From Methylomonas fluvii (GTDB taxonomy: Bacteria; Pseudomonadota; Gammaproteobacteria; Methylococcales; Methylomonadaceae): DNA of 64,000 nucleotides. The DNA is taken from assembly GCF_014850975.1 (NCBI RefSeq), contig NZ_JACXST010000001.1:62001-126000 (forward strand), written 5' to 3'. Within the stretch, counting starts at the first letter, position 1; each line of letters opens with the position of its first letter. The position numbers were made by a program, and so were the translations under genes. This document shows, in pieces, positions 53,485 to 61,909 of the stretch. A model generated the notes under the pieces. It searched no databases, had not been told where the DNA came from, and saw only the letters and a list, made by a program, of their open reading frames with translations.

Positions 53485-54468
53485 ATGATTCTAGCCGGCG
53501 ACATTGGCGGAACCAAAACGGTTCTGGCCTTACTCGACAGACAAGCCGACGGCACGCTGAGCTGTTTGCAGGAACAAACCTTTGCCAGCGGGGAATTTCA
53601 AACGTTTGAGGAAATTCTGGATCTGTTCCTGAGCGACAATCCGCCGGTGTCGTCAGCTTGTTTCGGCATCGCCGGCCCGGTGGTCAATCAACGCTGCCAG
53701 ACAACGAATTTGCCCTGGCTGGTGGACGGCGAACAACTCAAACTCCGCTTGGGCACCGAACGCGTGAAATTGTTGAACGATCTGGAAGCCATGGCAATTG
53801 GCATGCTGCACCTGCGAGACCAAGACTTCATCGAGCTAAATCCCGACGCCGAGCCGCAAACCGGCAATATTGCCGTAATCGCCGCTGGCACCGGCTTGGG
53901 CGAAGCCATATTGCATTGGGACGGCGAACAGTATAATCCGATTGCCACCGAGGGCGGTCATTGCGATTTTGCCCCGCAAAACCCGCAACAAGACCAACTT
54001 TTGATTTATCTGCGCGACCGTTATCCTGCGCATGTCAGCTGCGAACGGGTGCTGTCCGGTATCGGCTTCAGCAATATCTACGATTTTCTGGCGCACATCC
54101 GCTTCGCTCCTCCCTGCCCCGCGGTTCCCCCGGCCGGCGAAACCCGCGGCGTTGATCGCAACGCGCTGATTTCCCGCCTGGGTGTGGACGGCGAAGATCC
54201 CTTGTGCCGCGAAACCGTGCGCTTGTTCGCGGAACTTTACGGCGCGGAAGCCGGCAATTTGGCTTTAAAAGCCTTTGCCACCGGCGGCGTCTTCATCGGC
54301 GGCGGTATTGGCCCGAAAATCAGATCGGTTTTGGAATCTGGGGAATTTATCCAGGCTTTTGTCGCCAAAGGCCGGTTTCAACCCATGCTCACCAAACTAT
54401 CGGTTAAGTTGGCTTTGAACCCACGCACGCCCTTACTGGGGGCGATGCATTACTTTGCCGGTCAATAA
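53485..54468 (+). CDS. glk: Glucokinase
   Basis: This 327-residue enzyme phosphorylates glucose with ATP. Signatures are LAGDIGGTKTVLAL (phosphate 1), FGIAGPVVNQRC, LLNDLEAMAIGML, VIAAGTGLGEA and the ATEGGHCDFAP glucose site; GGVFIGGGIGPKI is the adenosine motif. ATG 53485 is preferred because GAGG precedes it by six bases; an ATG at 53473 overlaps the upstream stop. Pairing with a GH15-like gene suggests that glucose freed from glycogen is phosphorylated. Confidence 0.95.
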   Translation: MILAGDIGGTKTVLALLDRQADGTLSCLQEQTFASGEFQTFEEILDLFLSDNPPVSSACFGIAGPVVNQRCQTTNLPWLVDGEQLKLRLGTERVKLLNDLEAMAIGMLHLRDQDFIELNPDAEPQTGNIAVIAAGTGLGEAILHWDGEQYNPIATEGGHCDFAPQNPQQDQLLIYLRDRYPAHVSCERVLSGIGFSNIYDFLAHIRFAPPCPAVPPAGETRGVDRNALISRLGVDGEDPLCRETVRLFAELYGAEAGNLALKAFATGGVFIGGGIGPKIRSVLESGEFIQAFVAKGRFQPMLTKLSVKLALNPRTPLLGAMHYFAGQ

Positions 54469-54583
54469 GCATTGGGTATTGATCGGCATAAAATAGTACG
54501 GCACTGTCGGAATCGGCTAGGCTTATAAATCAACCTTTTAATAAGCCTTTGCTAGAGTTACCTACTAGCAGTATAGCCAAGTC

Positions 54584-57007
54584 ATGGTCCAGTCCAAGCA
54601 GAAACAAGTCAGTTTGCAAAAATCGCTATCAATCCTTCAAGCCGCACTCGACTCCAGTACCGACGCTATATTGGTAGTCGATCTGTTCGGCAAAATCGCC
54701 ACCTTCAATCCTCAATTCATGCGGATTTGGGGCATCCCGGCAGGTTCTTTAAAGATAGGCGACGATGAAAAATCGCTGAGTTATGCCCTGAAACTCCTAA
54801 AAGACCGAACCGCCTTCCTAAACCGAATCGAAGAGATTTATAAATACCCCAAGCAACGTTACGCCAGCGAACTGGAGTTTAAGGACGGCCGCTTTATCGA
54901 AAGCTATTGCCAACCACAATATCTGGATGGCCAACCGGCGGGCCGGGTCTGGAGTTTTCGGGACATTACCGAGCAAAAAACCTCGCGCAGGCGTTTAGCC
55001 CAATTAAGCTTTGGCATGGATCAAATGCATGACAGCGCTTATTTGATTACCGAGAATGCCAGCTTCATTTATGTCAACAACCAATCCTGCAAGGCTTTGG
55101 GCTATAGCCATCAAGAGCTGTTGCGGTTGAGCGTGTTTGATGTAGACCCTTGCTTTCCGCGCCAAGTCTGGGCCGCGCATTGGGAGGAGCTGAAAATTAA
55201 GCGCTCGAACAAGTTGGAAACCATCCACAAAACCAAAGATGGCAGATTGTTTCCGGTGGAAGTGGTGGCCAATTATTTCGAATACGCCAACGTCGGTTAT
55301 AACCTGGCTATCGCTCGGGACATTAGCGAACGTAAGCGCATCGAAGAAGCCCTGCAACAGGCCGCGCTGATTTATCAAAACAGCAGCGAAGCCATGTTGT
55401 TGGCAGACTCGGATGATCGCATCCTGACCGTCAACGCCGCCTTCACCACCATTACCGGCTACCAATCCGATGAAGTGGTCGGTAAGCACATTGGCATTCT
55501 AAACAGCAGCAACCACAGCGAAGCCATGTGGCAAGCCATTCAAAGCAAGGGCAGTTGGCAGGGCGAAATCTGGGACAAGCGTAAAAACGGCGAGTTATAT
55601 GCCAAGTGGTTAACCGTCAACACCATCTTTGATGCGCAGCAGACCATGCAGCGGCGGGTGGCTTTGTTTTCCGATATTACCGTAAAGAAAAAAACCGAAG
55701 GCGTGATCTGGCAACAAGCCAATTTCGACCCATTAACCCAATTGCCGAATCGGCGCATGTTTTACGACCGGCTGAGCCAGGACATCAAAAAGGCCCACCA
55801 GGAACATAAGCGTCTGGCTCTGTTGTTTATCGACCTGGACTTATTCAAGGAAGTGAACGACACCCTGGGACACGACATGGGCGACGAGCTGCTGCAAATC
55901 GCCGCCCACCGTATTTTAGCCAGCGTGCGGGAGACCGATACCGTAGCCCGCCTGGGCGGCGACGAGTTTACTGTGATCCTGAGCGATGTCGGCGACCCCG
56001 GCAACGCCGAGCGCATAGCCGGCAACCTGTTGCAAAAAATGACGGAGTGTTTTCAGCTGGGTAACGAAATTGCCTATATTTCCACCAGTATCGGCATCGC
56101 TTTTTTCCCGGATGACGCCGACAACCTGAAATCCCTGTTAAAACATGCGGACCAGGCCATGTATGCCGCCAAGCGCCAGGGCCGGAATCAGTATTGTTTT
56201 TTCATCCCCACCATGCAGGAATCCGCGCAGGCCCGGCTGCGGCTCAGCAACGACCTAAGACAGGCTCTGGCCGGGCAGCAGTTTTATTTGTGTTACCAAC
56301 CCATCGTCGAACTGGCTACTAATACTGTGCGCAAAGCGGAAGCACTGATCCGCTGGCAACATCCAACACGCGGCCTGATCAATCCAGCGGATTTTATTCC
56401 GATTGCCGAAGAAACCGGTTTGATCAGCAGTATCGGTAATTGGATTTTTCAGGAAGCCGCCGAACAAACCAGCCGCTGGCGGCAATCGATACACGAAAAA
56501 TTCCAGATCAGTATTAATAAATCGCCGGTCCAGTTTCGGAATGAGCGCGAAAGCCATCGCGATTGGCTCGAAAGGCTGGAGGCGCTGAGTCTTTCCGGGC
56601 AAAGCGTCGTCATCGAAATTACCGAAGGCCTGCTACTGGATGCCAATAGCAGCGTGGCCGAGCAGCTGTTGTCGTTCCGCGACGCCGGCATTCAGGTGTC
56701 GCTGGATGATTTCGGCACCGGCTATTCCTCGCTGTCTTATCTGAAAAAATTCGACATCGATTATCTGAAAATAGATCAGAGCTTCGTCCGCAATCTGGCG
56801 ATCGGCTCCGACGACATGGCCTTATGCGAGGCGATCATCGTGATGGCTCACAAATTGGGCATAAAAGTGATTGCCGAAGGCATAGAAACCTCAAGCCAAC
56901 GGGATTTGCTTACTGCGGCAGGTTGCGATTTCGGACAGGGTTATTTGTTCGCAAAGCCATTACCGGCTCAGGAGTTCGAAAGGTTGTTTGCCGATTGTAA
57001 GCTTTGA
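54584..57007 (+). CDS. PAS-GGDEF-EAL c-di-GMP turnover protein
   Basis: This 807-residue cytosolic protein has three PAS domains (ALDSSTDAILVVDLFG, MHDSAYLITENASFIYVNN, LADSDDRILTVNAAFTTIT), a GGDEF domain with intact RLGGDEFTVI, and an EAL domain with KAEALIRWQHP, EITEGLLLD, LDDFGTGYSSL, DYLKIDQSFV and VIAEGIET. The usual NLSARQF of EAL reads NKSPVQF, but the core metal residues remain. It may be bifunctional. It stands alone, and neither neighbour is signalling-related. Confidence 0.92.
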   Translation: MVQSKQKQVSLQKSLSILQAALDSSTDAILVVDLFGKIATFNPQFMRIWGIPAGSLKIGDDEKSLSYALKLLKDRTAFLNRIEEIYKYPKQRYASELEFKDGRFIESYCQPQYLDGQPAGRVWSFRDITEQKTSRRRLAQLSFGMDQMHDSAYLITENASFIYVNNQSCKALGYSHQELLRLSVFDVDPCFPRQVWAAHWEELKIKRSNKLETIHKTKDGRLFPVEVVANYFEYANVGYNLAIARDISERKRIEEALQQAALIYQNSSEAMLLADSDDRILTVNAAFTTITGYQSDEVVGKHIGILNSSNHSEAMWQAIQSKGSWQGEIWDKRKNGELYAKWLTVNTIFDAQQTMQRRVALFSDITVKKKTEGVIWQQANFDPLTQLPNRRMFYDRLSQDIKKAHQEHKRLALLFIDLDLFKEVNDTLGHDMGDELLQIAAHRILASVRETDTVARLGGDEFTVILSDVGDPGNAERIAGNLLQKMTECFQLGNEIAYISTSIGIAFFPDDADNLKSLLKHADQAMYAAKRQGRNQYCFFIPTMQESAQARLRLSNDLRQALAGQQFYLCYQPIVELATNTVRKAEALIRWQHPTRGLINPADFIPIAEETGLISSIGNWIFQEAAEQTSRWRQSIHEKFQISINKSPVQFRNERESHRDWLERLEALSLSGQSVVIEITEGLLLDANSSVAEQLLSFRDAGIQVSLDDFGTGYSSLSYLKKFDIDYLKIDQSFVRNLAIGSDDMALCEAIIVMAHKLGIKVIAEGIETSSQRDLLTAAGCDFGQGYLFAKPLPAQEFERLFADCKL

Positions 57008-57079
57008 AAGATCGACAACGGGGGGGAGTAAGGGAAGTATGCCAGGCAGGCATTAACATCGAAAACAGTTTAGTTGGGA

Positions 57080-57108
57080 GCCACCGAGAAAACACGTCTT
57101 CCGGTGGC
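57080..57108 (-). terminator. Hairpin downstream of the secreted helical protein gene
   Basis: GCCACCG (57080-57086) and CGGTGGC (57102-57108) form a 7-bp stem 41 bases beyond the minus-strand stop at 57149. It also lies past the PAS-GGDEF-EAL stop, so it may serve both genes. Confidence 0.5.
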
Positions 57109-57148
57109 AGCCGTTAATCAATCCAGACTGAATTGATTAGATGCGTCC

Positions 57149-57526
57149 TTAGTGAGCGGCGCTATAAACTTTCATCATTTCTTTGTAAAGTTCCAGAGTC
57201 GCTTTCAAACTTGCTGAGGCATTGGCGTCGCCTTTTTCGATCTCATCGCGAGCAACTTTCAATTTGTCACCAGCTCTTTGACGCAAACGCTCGGTTTGCT
57301 CATAACGGAACTCTTTTTGCGACTGGCGAACGTCGCCCAGTGCTTTCAAAGTGCCTTCTTTGTCGCCTTTTTCCAACAAACTTACAGCTTCTTCTACTTT
57401 GGCAACGGTCGCTTCACCGGCTGCACGAACTTTGGCGTCGCCAGCACTGTTTGCATTAGCTGATGTGGAAACTAATGCTGCGGCGATCACTAAAAATGAA
57501 GCCAAGGTTTTTTTTACTGTGTTCAT
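57149..57526 (-). CDS. Small secreted all-helical protein
   Basis: This 125-residue protein has a signal peptide (NTVKKTLASFLVIAAALVST) and then Ala/Lys/Glu-rich amphipathic helices (AGEATVAKVEEAVSLLEKGD, RQSQKEFRYEQTERLRQ). The helix-repeat style recalls periplasmic small metal-binding or chaperone proteins, but there are few His or Cys residues. ATG 57526 is chosen because it begins the signal peptide and follows TAGGATT; an in-frame ATG at 57568 adds 14 residues. Function unknown. Confidence 0.75.
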   Translation of the reverse strand: MNTVKKTLASFLVIAAALVSTSANANSAGDAKVRAAGEATVAKVEEAVSLLEKGDKEGTLKALGDVRQSQKEFRYEQTERLRQRAGDKLKVARDEIEKGDANASASLKATLELYKEMMKVYSAAH

Positions 57527-57708
57527 ACAAATCCTACCAATTGATATATAAGTGTTTTTTATTGCCACATTAAAATTACAAATTTAAGACTGTACATTTT
57601 AATCAGGCTGCTTGGTCAAAGCATTTTTATCGTACCATAGATTTACAAAATCGCACCGAAACAGCCAAAAATAGCCAAATTACCATACGAATAAAGCGGT
57701 ATAAATCA

Positions 57709-58704
57709 TTACGTTACCAGACCAGCAATATGCTTGATAAAGCCGGCTTCATTGACGAAGGTAATATCGTACATTTTGGTCAACCCCGACACCTGCTCAT
57801 CACTAACACCCAGGACCAGTAACAGAAAGTTTTCCTTAGCAATATCCAGCCTACGCCGCATTTTGCAGTACTTTTCGATAAAGGAACGAAATTCTCCGGA
57901 TTTACACTCTATAAATACCGGTATACGCCCGTTAATTAGAAAAAACACATCCACTTCATATTTATCTTCGTTCGCAAACTGAATATTAAAGTTTCTTAAG
58001 CAAGAGAAAAGTCCTTTACTTTCGTAGAAGTGTTTCAGCAATTTCATAAACACATACCACTCCAACCATTCACCATTAAAAAATCCGACAATGGCCGACA
58101 TACTCTGTAACGTCAAATGGACTCTCTTTTCATTTTTATTATAAAAATACTTGGCAACAAAAGAGAATTCGTACAGGTTTTTACAAAAGCCGGTAATGGT
58201 TTTAATTTGATTTTGACTGTAATCGTTTAAATTCAAAACGACCGATGCGTAGTTATTTCTTTGGGCTTTTCTAATTCTATCCAGTACATCCTGCAACACC
58301 GGGAAGTTATCGCCCAATTCAACCGCCACCTCATCATAAAAACCTTGCGTATCCAAGGCGTTATGATTTACTTCGACCTGAACATTCTTCCGCTCGAACC
58401 AGCTGATAATAGGCTTGTACTGCATGCTATTGGTCATCACCGCAGTATTATGCAAATCCACCTCTTCGACTTTAAGCAAGCGCGTATCGGATCGCAGAAC
58501 TTCCGTACCGGGGCTCGCCGCCTGCTCTAACTCCCGATATTTACCCAATAACACACCGTATTTATCGATCAGTTTCTTCACAAAAACGACGGTATCGTGA
58601 ATTGCCGATGCTTGTTCGCAAACCGGACACTTAACCGTTTTGCCCACATGCTCGTTCGGCACTTCACGTAAATAGGCACAATTGTTACAGCGCAGAATTG
58701 CCAT
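57709..58704 (-). CDS. Zinc-ribbon protein with Card1/Can2-like PD-(D/E)XK nuclease domain
   Basis: This 331-residue protein starts with a zinc ribbon (CNNC at 6-9, CPVC at 26-29) and a short coiled coil (LIDKYGVLLGKYRELE). The C-terminal third has the DUF1887/Card1-type nuclease pattern: GEWLEWYVFMKLLKHF (about 211-226), then YEVDVFFLINGRIPVFIECK, with Asp252 and E266-x-K268 as candidate metal and catalytic residues. The middle region (about 90-200) could be a Rossmann-like ligand domain as in Card1, which binds cyclic tetra-adenylate, but I see no proof. No CRISPR array or cas gene is in the window. It stands alone and may be a defence or RNA/DNA-processing nuclease. Confidence 0.7.
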   Translation of the reverse strand: MAILRCNNCAYLREVPNEHVGKTVKCPVCEQASAIHDTVVFVKKLIDKYGVLLGKYRELEQAASPGTEVLRSDTRLLKVEEVDLHNTAVMTNSMQYKPIISWFERKNVQVEVNHNALDTQGFYDEVAVELGDNFPVLQDVLDRIRKAQRNNYASVVLNLNDYSQNQIKTITGFCKNLYEFSFVAKYFYNKNEKRVHLTLQSMSAIVGFFNGEWLEWYVFMKLLKHFYESKGLFSCLRNFNIQFANEDKYEVDVFFLINGRIPVFIECKSGEFRSFIEKYCKMRRRLDIAKENFLLLVLGVSDEQVSGLTKMYDITFVNEAGFIKHIAGLVT

Positions 58705-58798
58705 AAGGCGTCCTTGAATATTTATTACGGTAATGAATGTACTTGGCTGGATTCAAAATAACCACGTAATCAGCTTGCACTAAAACAGGCGTTTAGCT

Positions 58799-58930
58799 AT
58801 TAACCCGGCCCTTAAATAGCGTTCGCCTTTATGTCCTTTAGAGTAAGGACCTTGTCGAAGGGCACGCCAGCTTGAGCTGCGACGAGCTCAGCCCGAACCG
58901 AACATCAGAGCCAAATAGGGCCGGTTTAAT
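58799..58930. repeat. Element bounded by inverted ATTAA-CCGGCCCT ends
   Basis: ATTAACCCGGCCCT (58799-58812) and AGGGCCGGTTTAAT (58917-58930) are inverted repeats matching at 13 of 14 positions, enclosing a palindromic GACGAGCTC-rich core. A related CGGGCCTTAAATAGC lies at 61661-61675. The element lies in the 58705-59182 gap, which has no gene. Confidence 0.5.
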
Positions 58931-58977
58931 AATCCCGTTTTATGACAAACCTAAATCTAACGGGTAACGCGGGCCGC

Positions 58978-58993
58978 TGTGTCACAAATCACC
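58978..58993 (+). promoter_or_regulatory. Weak NifA upstream-activator-like site
   Basis: TGT-N10-ACC at 58978-58993 differs by one base from the NifA consensus TGT-N10-ACA and lies 117 bp upstream of the -24/-12 promoter of nifF, within the usual range. A single imperfect site is weak evidence. Confidence 0.3.
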
Positions 58994-59109
58994 CCATCGG
59001 TCTTGCAATTGTAGACATGCCTGCACAGACCTCAACTGAAAAATACGGCAGAAACACCTATCTAACTGATATAAAACAAAAAATCAGATACGCCGGTAAT
59101 TTTTGAATC

Positions 59110-59125
59110 TGGATCAAAATTTGCT
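59110..59125 (+). promoter_or_regulatory. Sigma-54 type -24/-12 promoter of nifF
   Basis: TGGATCAAAATTTGCT has GG and GC ten bases apart, with a perfect TTGCT -12 element and TGG at -24. It lies 58 bp upstream of the nifF start. This fits sigma-54/NifA control of a nitrogen-fixation flavodoxin. Confidence 0.65.
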
Positions 59126-59182
59126 GAGAAGTTTAAAACGGCTGCACAAGCCTTATCCCGCACTCTCGATCACAGGTGATTT

Positions 59183-59737
59183 ATGAGCAAAATCGGCATT
59201 TTTTTCGGAACGGATACCGGCAGCACCCGGCTAGTGGCAAAAAAGATTTTCAGTTTGTTAGGCGAAGAGCTGGCCGACAAACCCAAAAACATCAATCGAG
59301 TTAAACCCGAAGAACTATTACAGTACGACGCGCTGATTTTGGGCACCCCCAGCTACGGCATAGGGGACTTGCCTGGTTTGGGTGCCGGATGCCAGGAGCG
59401 CAGCTGGCAAGAGTTTGTACCTACCCTGGATGGCGCCGACCTTTCCGACAAACGCATCGCGCTATTCGGCTTGGGCCATCAAGAACGCTACGCCTCGCGC
59501 TTCGCCAGCTCCCTGATCCAGCTTTATCGGGTGTTTTACGGCTACGGCGCCGAAATGATCGGCCGCTGGAGCACGGAAGGTTACACCTTCGAACATTCCG
59601 ACTCGGTGATAGACGATCAATTCGTCGGTCTGGTATTGGATCAGCGCGGCCAACCGCATTTGACTGACGAGCGCATCAGAGTCTGGCTGGCGCAAGTGAC
59701 GCCGCAGTTGTTGCCGGTCTTGGCGGAGGCCGCCTAG
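59183..59737 (+). CDS. nifF: Nif-type long-chain flavodoxin
   Basis: This 184-residue FMN protein carries electrons to nitrogenase reductase. The FMN phosphate loop is FGTDTGSTRLVAKK, with the flavin-shielding segments LGTPSYGIGDLPG and GLGHQERYASRF. The insert after residue 115 makes it a long-chain type like Azotobacter NifF. The first gene of the operon, it has a sigma-54 promoter upstream. The 4Fe4S-LRV gene begins directly after its stop codon (TAG ATG). Confidence 0.9.
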   Translation: MSKIGIFFGTDTGSTRLVAKKIFSLLGEELADKPKNINRVKPEELLQYDALILGTPSYGIGDLPGLGAGCQERSWQEFVPTLDGADLSDKRIALFGLGHQERYASRFASSLIQLYRVFYGYGAEMIGRWSTEGYTFEHSDSVIDDQFVGLVLDQRGQPHLTDERIRVWLAQVTPQLLPVLAEAA

Positions 59738-60520
59738 ATGTCGGCCTCATCCTTAGCAGAACAAGATCATTTTGATCTAACCCCCTTAGCCGACTGCTCC
59801 CACTGCGCTTACCGGGATACCTTACTGGCCACAGGCACCTGCAAACCGGGTGATCGCTGCGTGGTAGCGGAAAGCGGCCGACAAATCGACCGGTTTTTCA
59901 AAGCTCATCCTGTCTACGCGTTAAATTACACCCAAGACCCTTTCTGGGAACGGCGCGCGATTGCAGCCCAATATTTGCCGACCAATCATTTACGCCCCTT
60001 ACTCACCGACCCGGACGAAGCCGTGCGCAGGGTGCTGGCCTACCGCGTACCGGTGGAATGGCTGCTGGAATTAAGCCAAGACAGCGATAGAGAAGTCAGG
60101 GTCACCGTCGCTGATCGCCTACCGGAAAGCCAGCTCGAATTAATGGTCAATGATCCGGATTACTTGGTACGCACATACGTTGCCAAGCGCTTGCCTAAAG
60201 GCCGCCTGTTTCGTTTAGTCGCCGATCCGGACAACGAAGTGCGCCGCACCGTCGCGGAACGCATACCCAGCGTGAGCTTGGGCTTGATGGCCGATGACCA
60301 GGAAGTGAATATTCGACGTATCGTCGCGCAACGCATGGAGGTTGATGATCTAGCCATGATGAGCAAGGATGAGGACTGGACCGTACGTTACGAAGTGGCG
60401 TTGCGCGCCGAGCCGGAACTGCTTAAACAGATGTTCGACGACATCGACGAAGAAGTCAGCTTTACCGCAAGGGAGCGCTGGGAAGCTTTGACGATGGAGG
60501 CAAGGCATGCCGCAGACTGA
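59738..60520 (+). CDS. 4Fe-4S leucine-rich-repeat-variant (LRV) protein
   Basis: This 260-residue protein has a cysteine cluster (C20, C23, C35, C41; DCSHCAYRD, GTCKPGDRC) that matches the 4Fe-4S site of the Azotobacter LRV protein. About seven LRV repeats follow, e.g. LRPLLTDPDEAVRRVLAYR, LELMVNDPDYLVRTYVAKR, LFRLVADPDNEVRRTVAER and LAMMSKDEDWTVRYEVALR. The structure is a superhelix of alpha and 3-10 helices. Its role is undefined, but it is tied to nif clusters. It starts at the base after the nifF stop and overlaps the next gene by 14 bases. Confidence 0.88.
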   Translation: MSASSLAEQDHFDLTPLADCSHCAYRDTLLATGTCKPGDRCVVAESGRQIDRFFKAHPVYALNYTQDPFWERRAIAAQYLPTNHLRPLLTDPDEAVRRVLAYRVPVEWLLELSQDSDREVRVTVADRLPESQLELMVNDPDYLVRTYVAKRLPKGRLFRLVADPDNEVRRTVAERIPSVSLGLMADDQEVNIRRIVAQRMEVDDLAMMSKDEDWTVRYEVALRAEPELLKQMFDDIDEEVSFTARERWEALTMEARHAAD

Positions 60521-61187
60521 ACACATCGTCGGCCTAACCTATGCGGATCGCCTGCGGATGGCGACCGAATCTCGCCACCAAGCGCTGCAGGAACACCTGG
60601 GTTCTAAATTGGCGGCGCTGACCTCGCTGATGGGGCCGATGAGCGACGGGCCGGAATGGCCAGCTGGCGCGGCCTGGCTGGCGGCTCGGCATAGCCAGAA
60701 CGCTTGCGTGATCTCGGATGGTTTATCCGACCCCTGGGTGGAACGTGACAGACCGGAAACCGGCCTGGGCCTGGAAGTATTTATCGAAAGCCCGGATTCC
60801 GGTGCCGCCGCCGATGTACCGCTCAGCAAACTCGCAGACACCTGGTTATTTCCGCTAACTGCCGAAGTCAGCCACACCCTGGCCGGCTTTCCGCGTTTAA
60901 GCGAACGGCTGTTGAACGGCGAACTGCTATCGATGGAATTCGCTATCGACCACATCAAGGATGGCCGCGGCCAAATTGGCGCCTTATTGGGCGCTAATAG
61001 CCAACCCGGCAAACCCCTAACGCTAGCAGGCGGCGAGATAAAACTGGTTGCCATCACCTTGCTGACCGGCAGCGAATTGAAATATCTGCGCGGCAAAGGC
61101 GAACCAGCCCGTCACGAGTTGGCCGACAAATTGAAAACCGCCGGTGTCGGCCATTTATCCTTACTCCACCGCCCCTCTGTGGTCTGA
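60507..61187 (+). CDS. SUFU-like domain protein in the nif operon
   Basis: This 226-residue protein is not one I recognise firmly. Segments such as ETGLGLEVFIESPD, ADTWLFPLTAEVSHTLAGF, IKLVAITLLTGSELKYL recall 'suppressor of fused' (SUFU-like) bacterial proteins. It overlaps the LRV gene by 14 bases and precedes the ankyrin gene by five, so it is translated with them. A role in nitrogen fixation is inferred only from the operon. Confidence 0.55.
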   Translation: MPQTEHIVGLTYADRLRMATESRHQALQEHLGSKLAALTSLMGPMSDGPEWPAGAAWLAARHSQNACVISDGLSDPWVERDRPETGLGLEVFIESPDSGAAADVPLSKLADTWLFPLTAEVSHTLAGFPRLSERLLNGELLSMEFAIDHIKDGRGQIGALLGANSQPGKPLTLAGGEIKLVAITLLTGSELKYLRGKGEPARHELADKLKTAGVGHLSLLHRPSVV

Positions 61188-61192
61188 TCTGT

Positions 61193-61639
61193 ATGCCTCT
61201 TACGCCCAAAATAGACGCCTGGCTGCTGGAAAACGGCTTTCAATTAGGCCTCAATCCTCACGGCAAACACCCATTGATTCTGTCCGCCCAACAAGGCCGG
61301 AGCGATGTGCTGGCCTATCTGTTGGCGCAAGGTGCAGATCTTACGGCACTGGACGCGTACGGCAACAACGCGCTTTGGGCCGCATGTTTTGCCGAAGCGG
61401 GCGAGTGCATCAGCTTGTTGCTAGAGGCTGGCATCGATATTAATTATCAAAACCCTAGTGGCGCCAGCGCGCTAACTTATGCATCTTCCAGCGGTAAGCA
61501 CGCCGTGGTCAGGCAATTGCTGGAAGCCGGCGCCGATCCGCTACTGACTACGCAGGACGATTTCAGCGCGCTGGACCTGGCCGGCAATCGCCAATGTTTG
61601 CAGTTGTTGCGTAGTGCGGTAAAAACCTTGCAGGCATAG
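61193..61639 (+). CDS. Ankyrin-repeat protein in the nif operon
   Basis: This 148-residue protein has about four ankyrin repeats, e.g. GKHPLILSAQQGRSDVLAYL, GNNALWAACFAEAGECISLL, GASALTYASSSGKHAVVRQL. Ankyrin proteins mediate protein contacts. It follows the SUFU-like gene and is the last gene of the nifF transcript. A large hairpin follows. No partner can be named. Confidence 0.85.
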   Translation: MPLTPKIDAWLLENGFQLGLNPHGKHPLILSAQQGRSDVLAYLLAQGADLTALDAYGNNALWAACFAEAGECISLLLEAGIDINYQNPSGASALTYASSSGKHAVVRQLLEAGADPLLTTQDDFSALDLAGNRQCLQLLRSAVKTLQA

Positions 61640-61642
61640 CGC

Positions 61643-61687
61643 CGCGGGAGTTTATTCACTCGGGCCTTAAATAGCCGCGCTCCCGCG
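61643..61687. terminator. Inverted repeat after the ankyrin gene
   Basis: CGCGGGAG (61643-61650) and CTCCCGCG (61680-61687) are perfect inverted repeats around 29 bases, just after the ankyrin stop. They may end the nifF operon transcript. The loop contains CGGGCCTTAAATAGC, related to the 58.8 kb element. Confidence 0.4.
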
Positions 61688-61909
61688 AAGGCGGAAGACC
61701 AGCGGCTACACTGGATTCACTGTGCGTTCTCACAATCCTCCAGCCTCTCCTGAATGTATCGGGATCGCATGCCGCAATAGCACTCCGTCCCAAATAAACA
61801 GAGGTGGTTGGCCGCCCATCTAAACCCTAAGCCGGATAGCCCGCCTATTGCCGCAATCCCAGCTCGGGCATAGAATGCGGCCTTTCTCAACATACTCCGA
61901 GGACGCACC

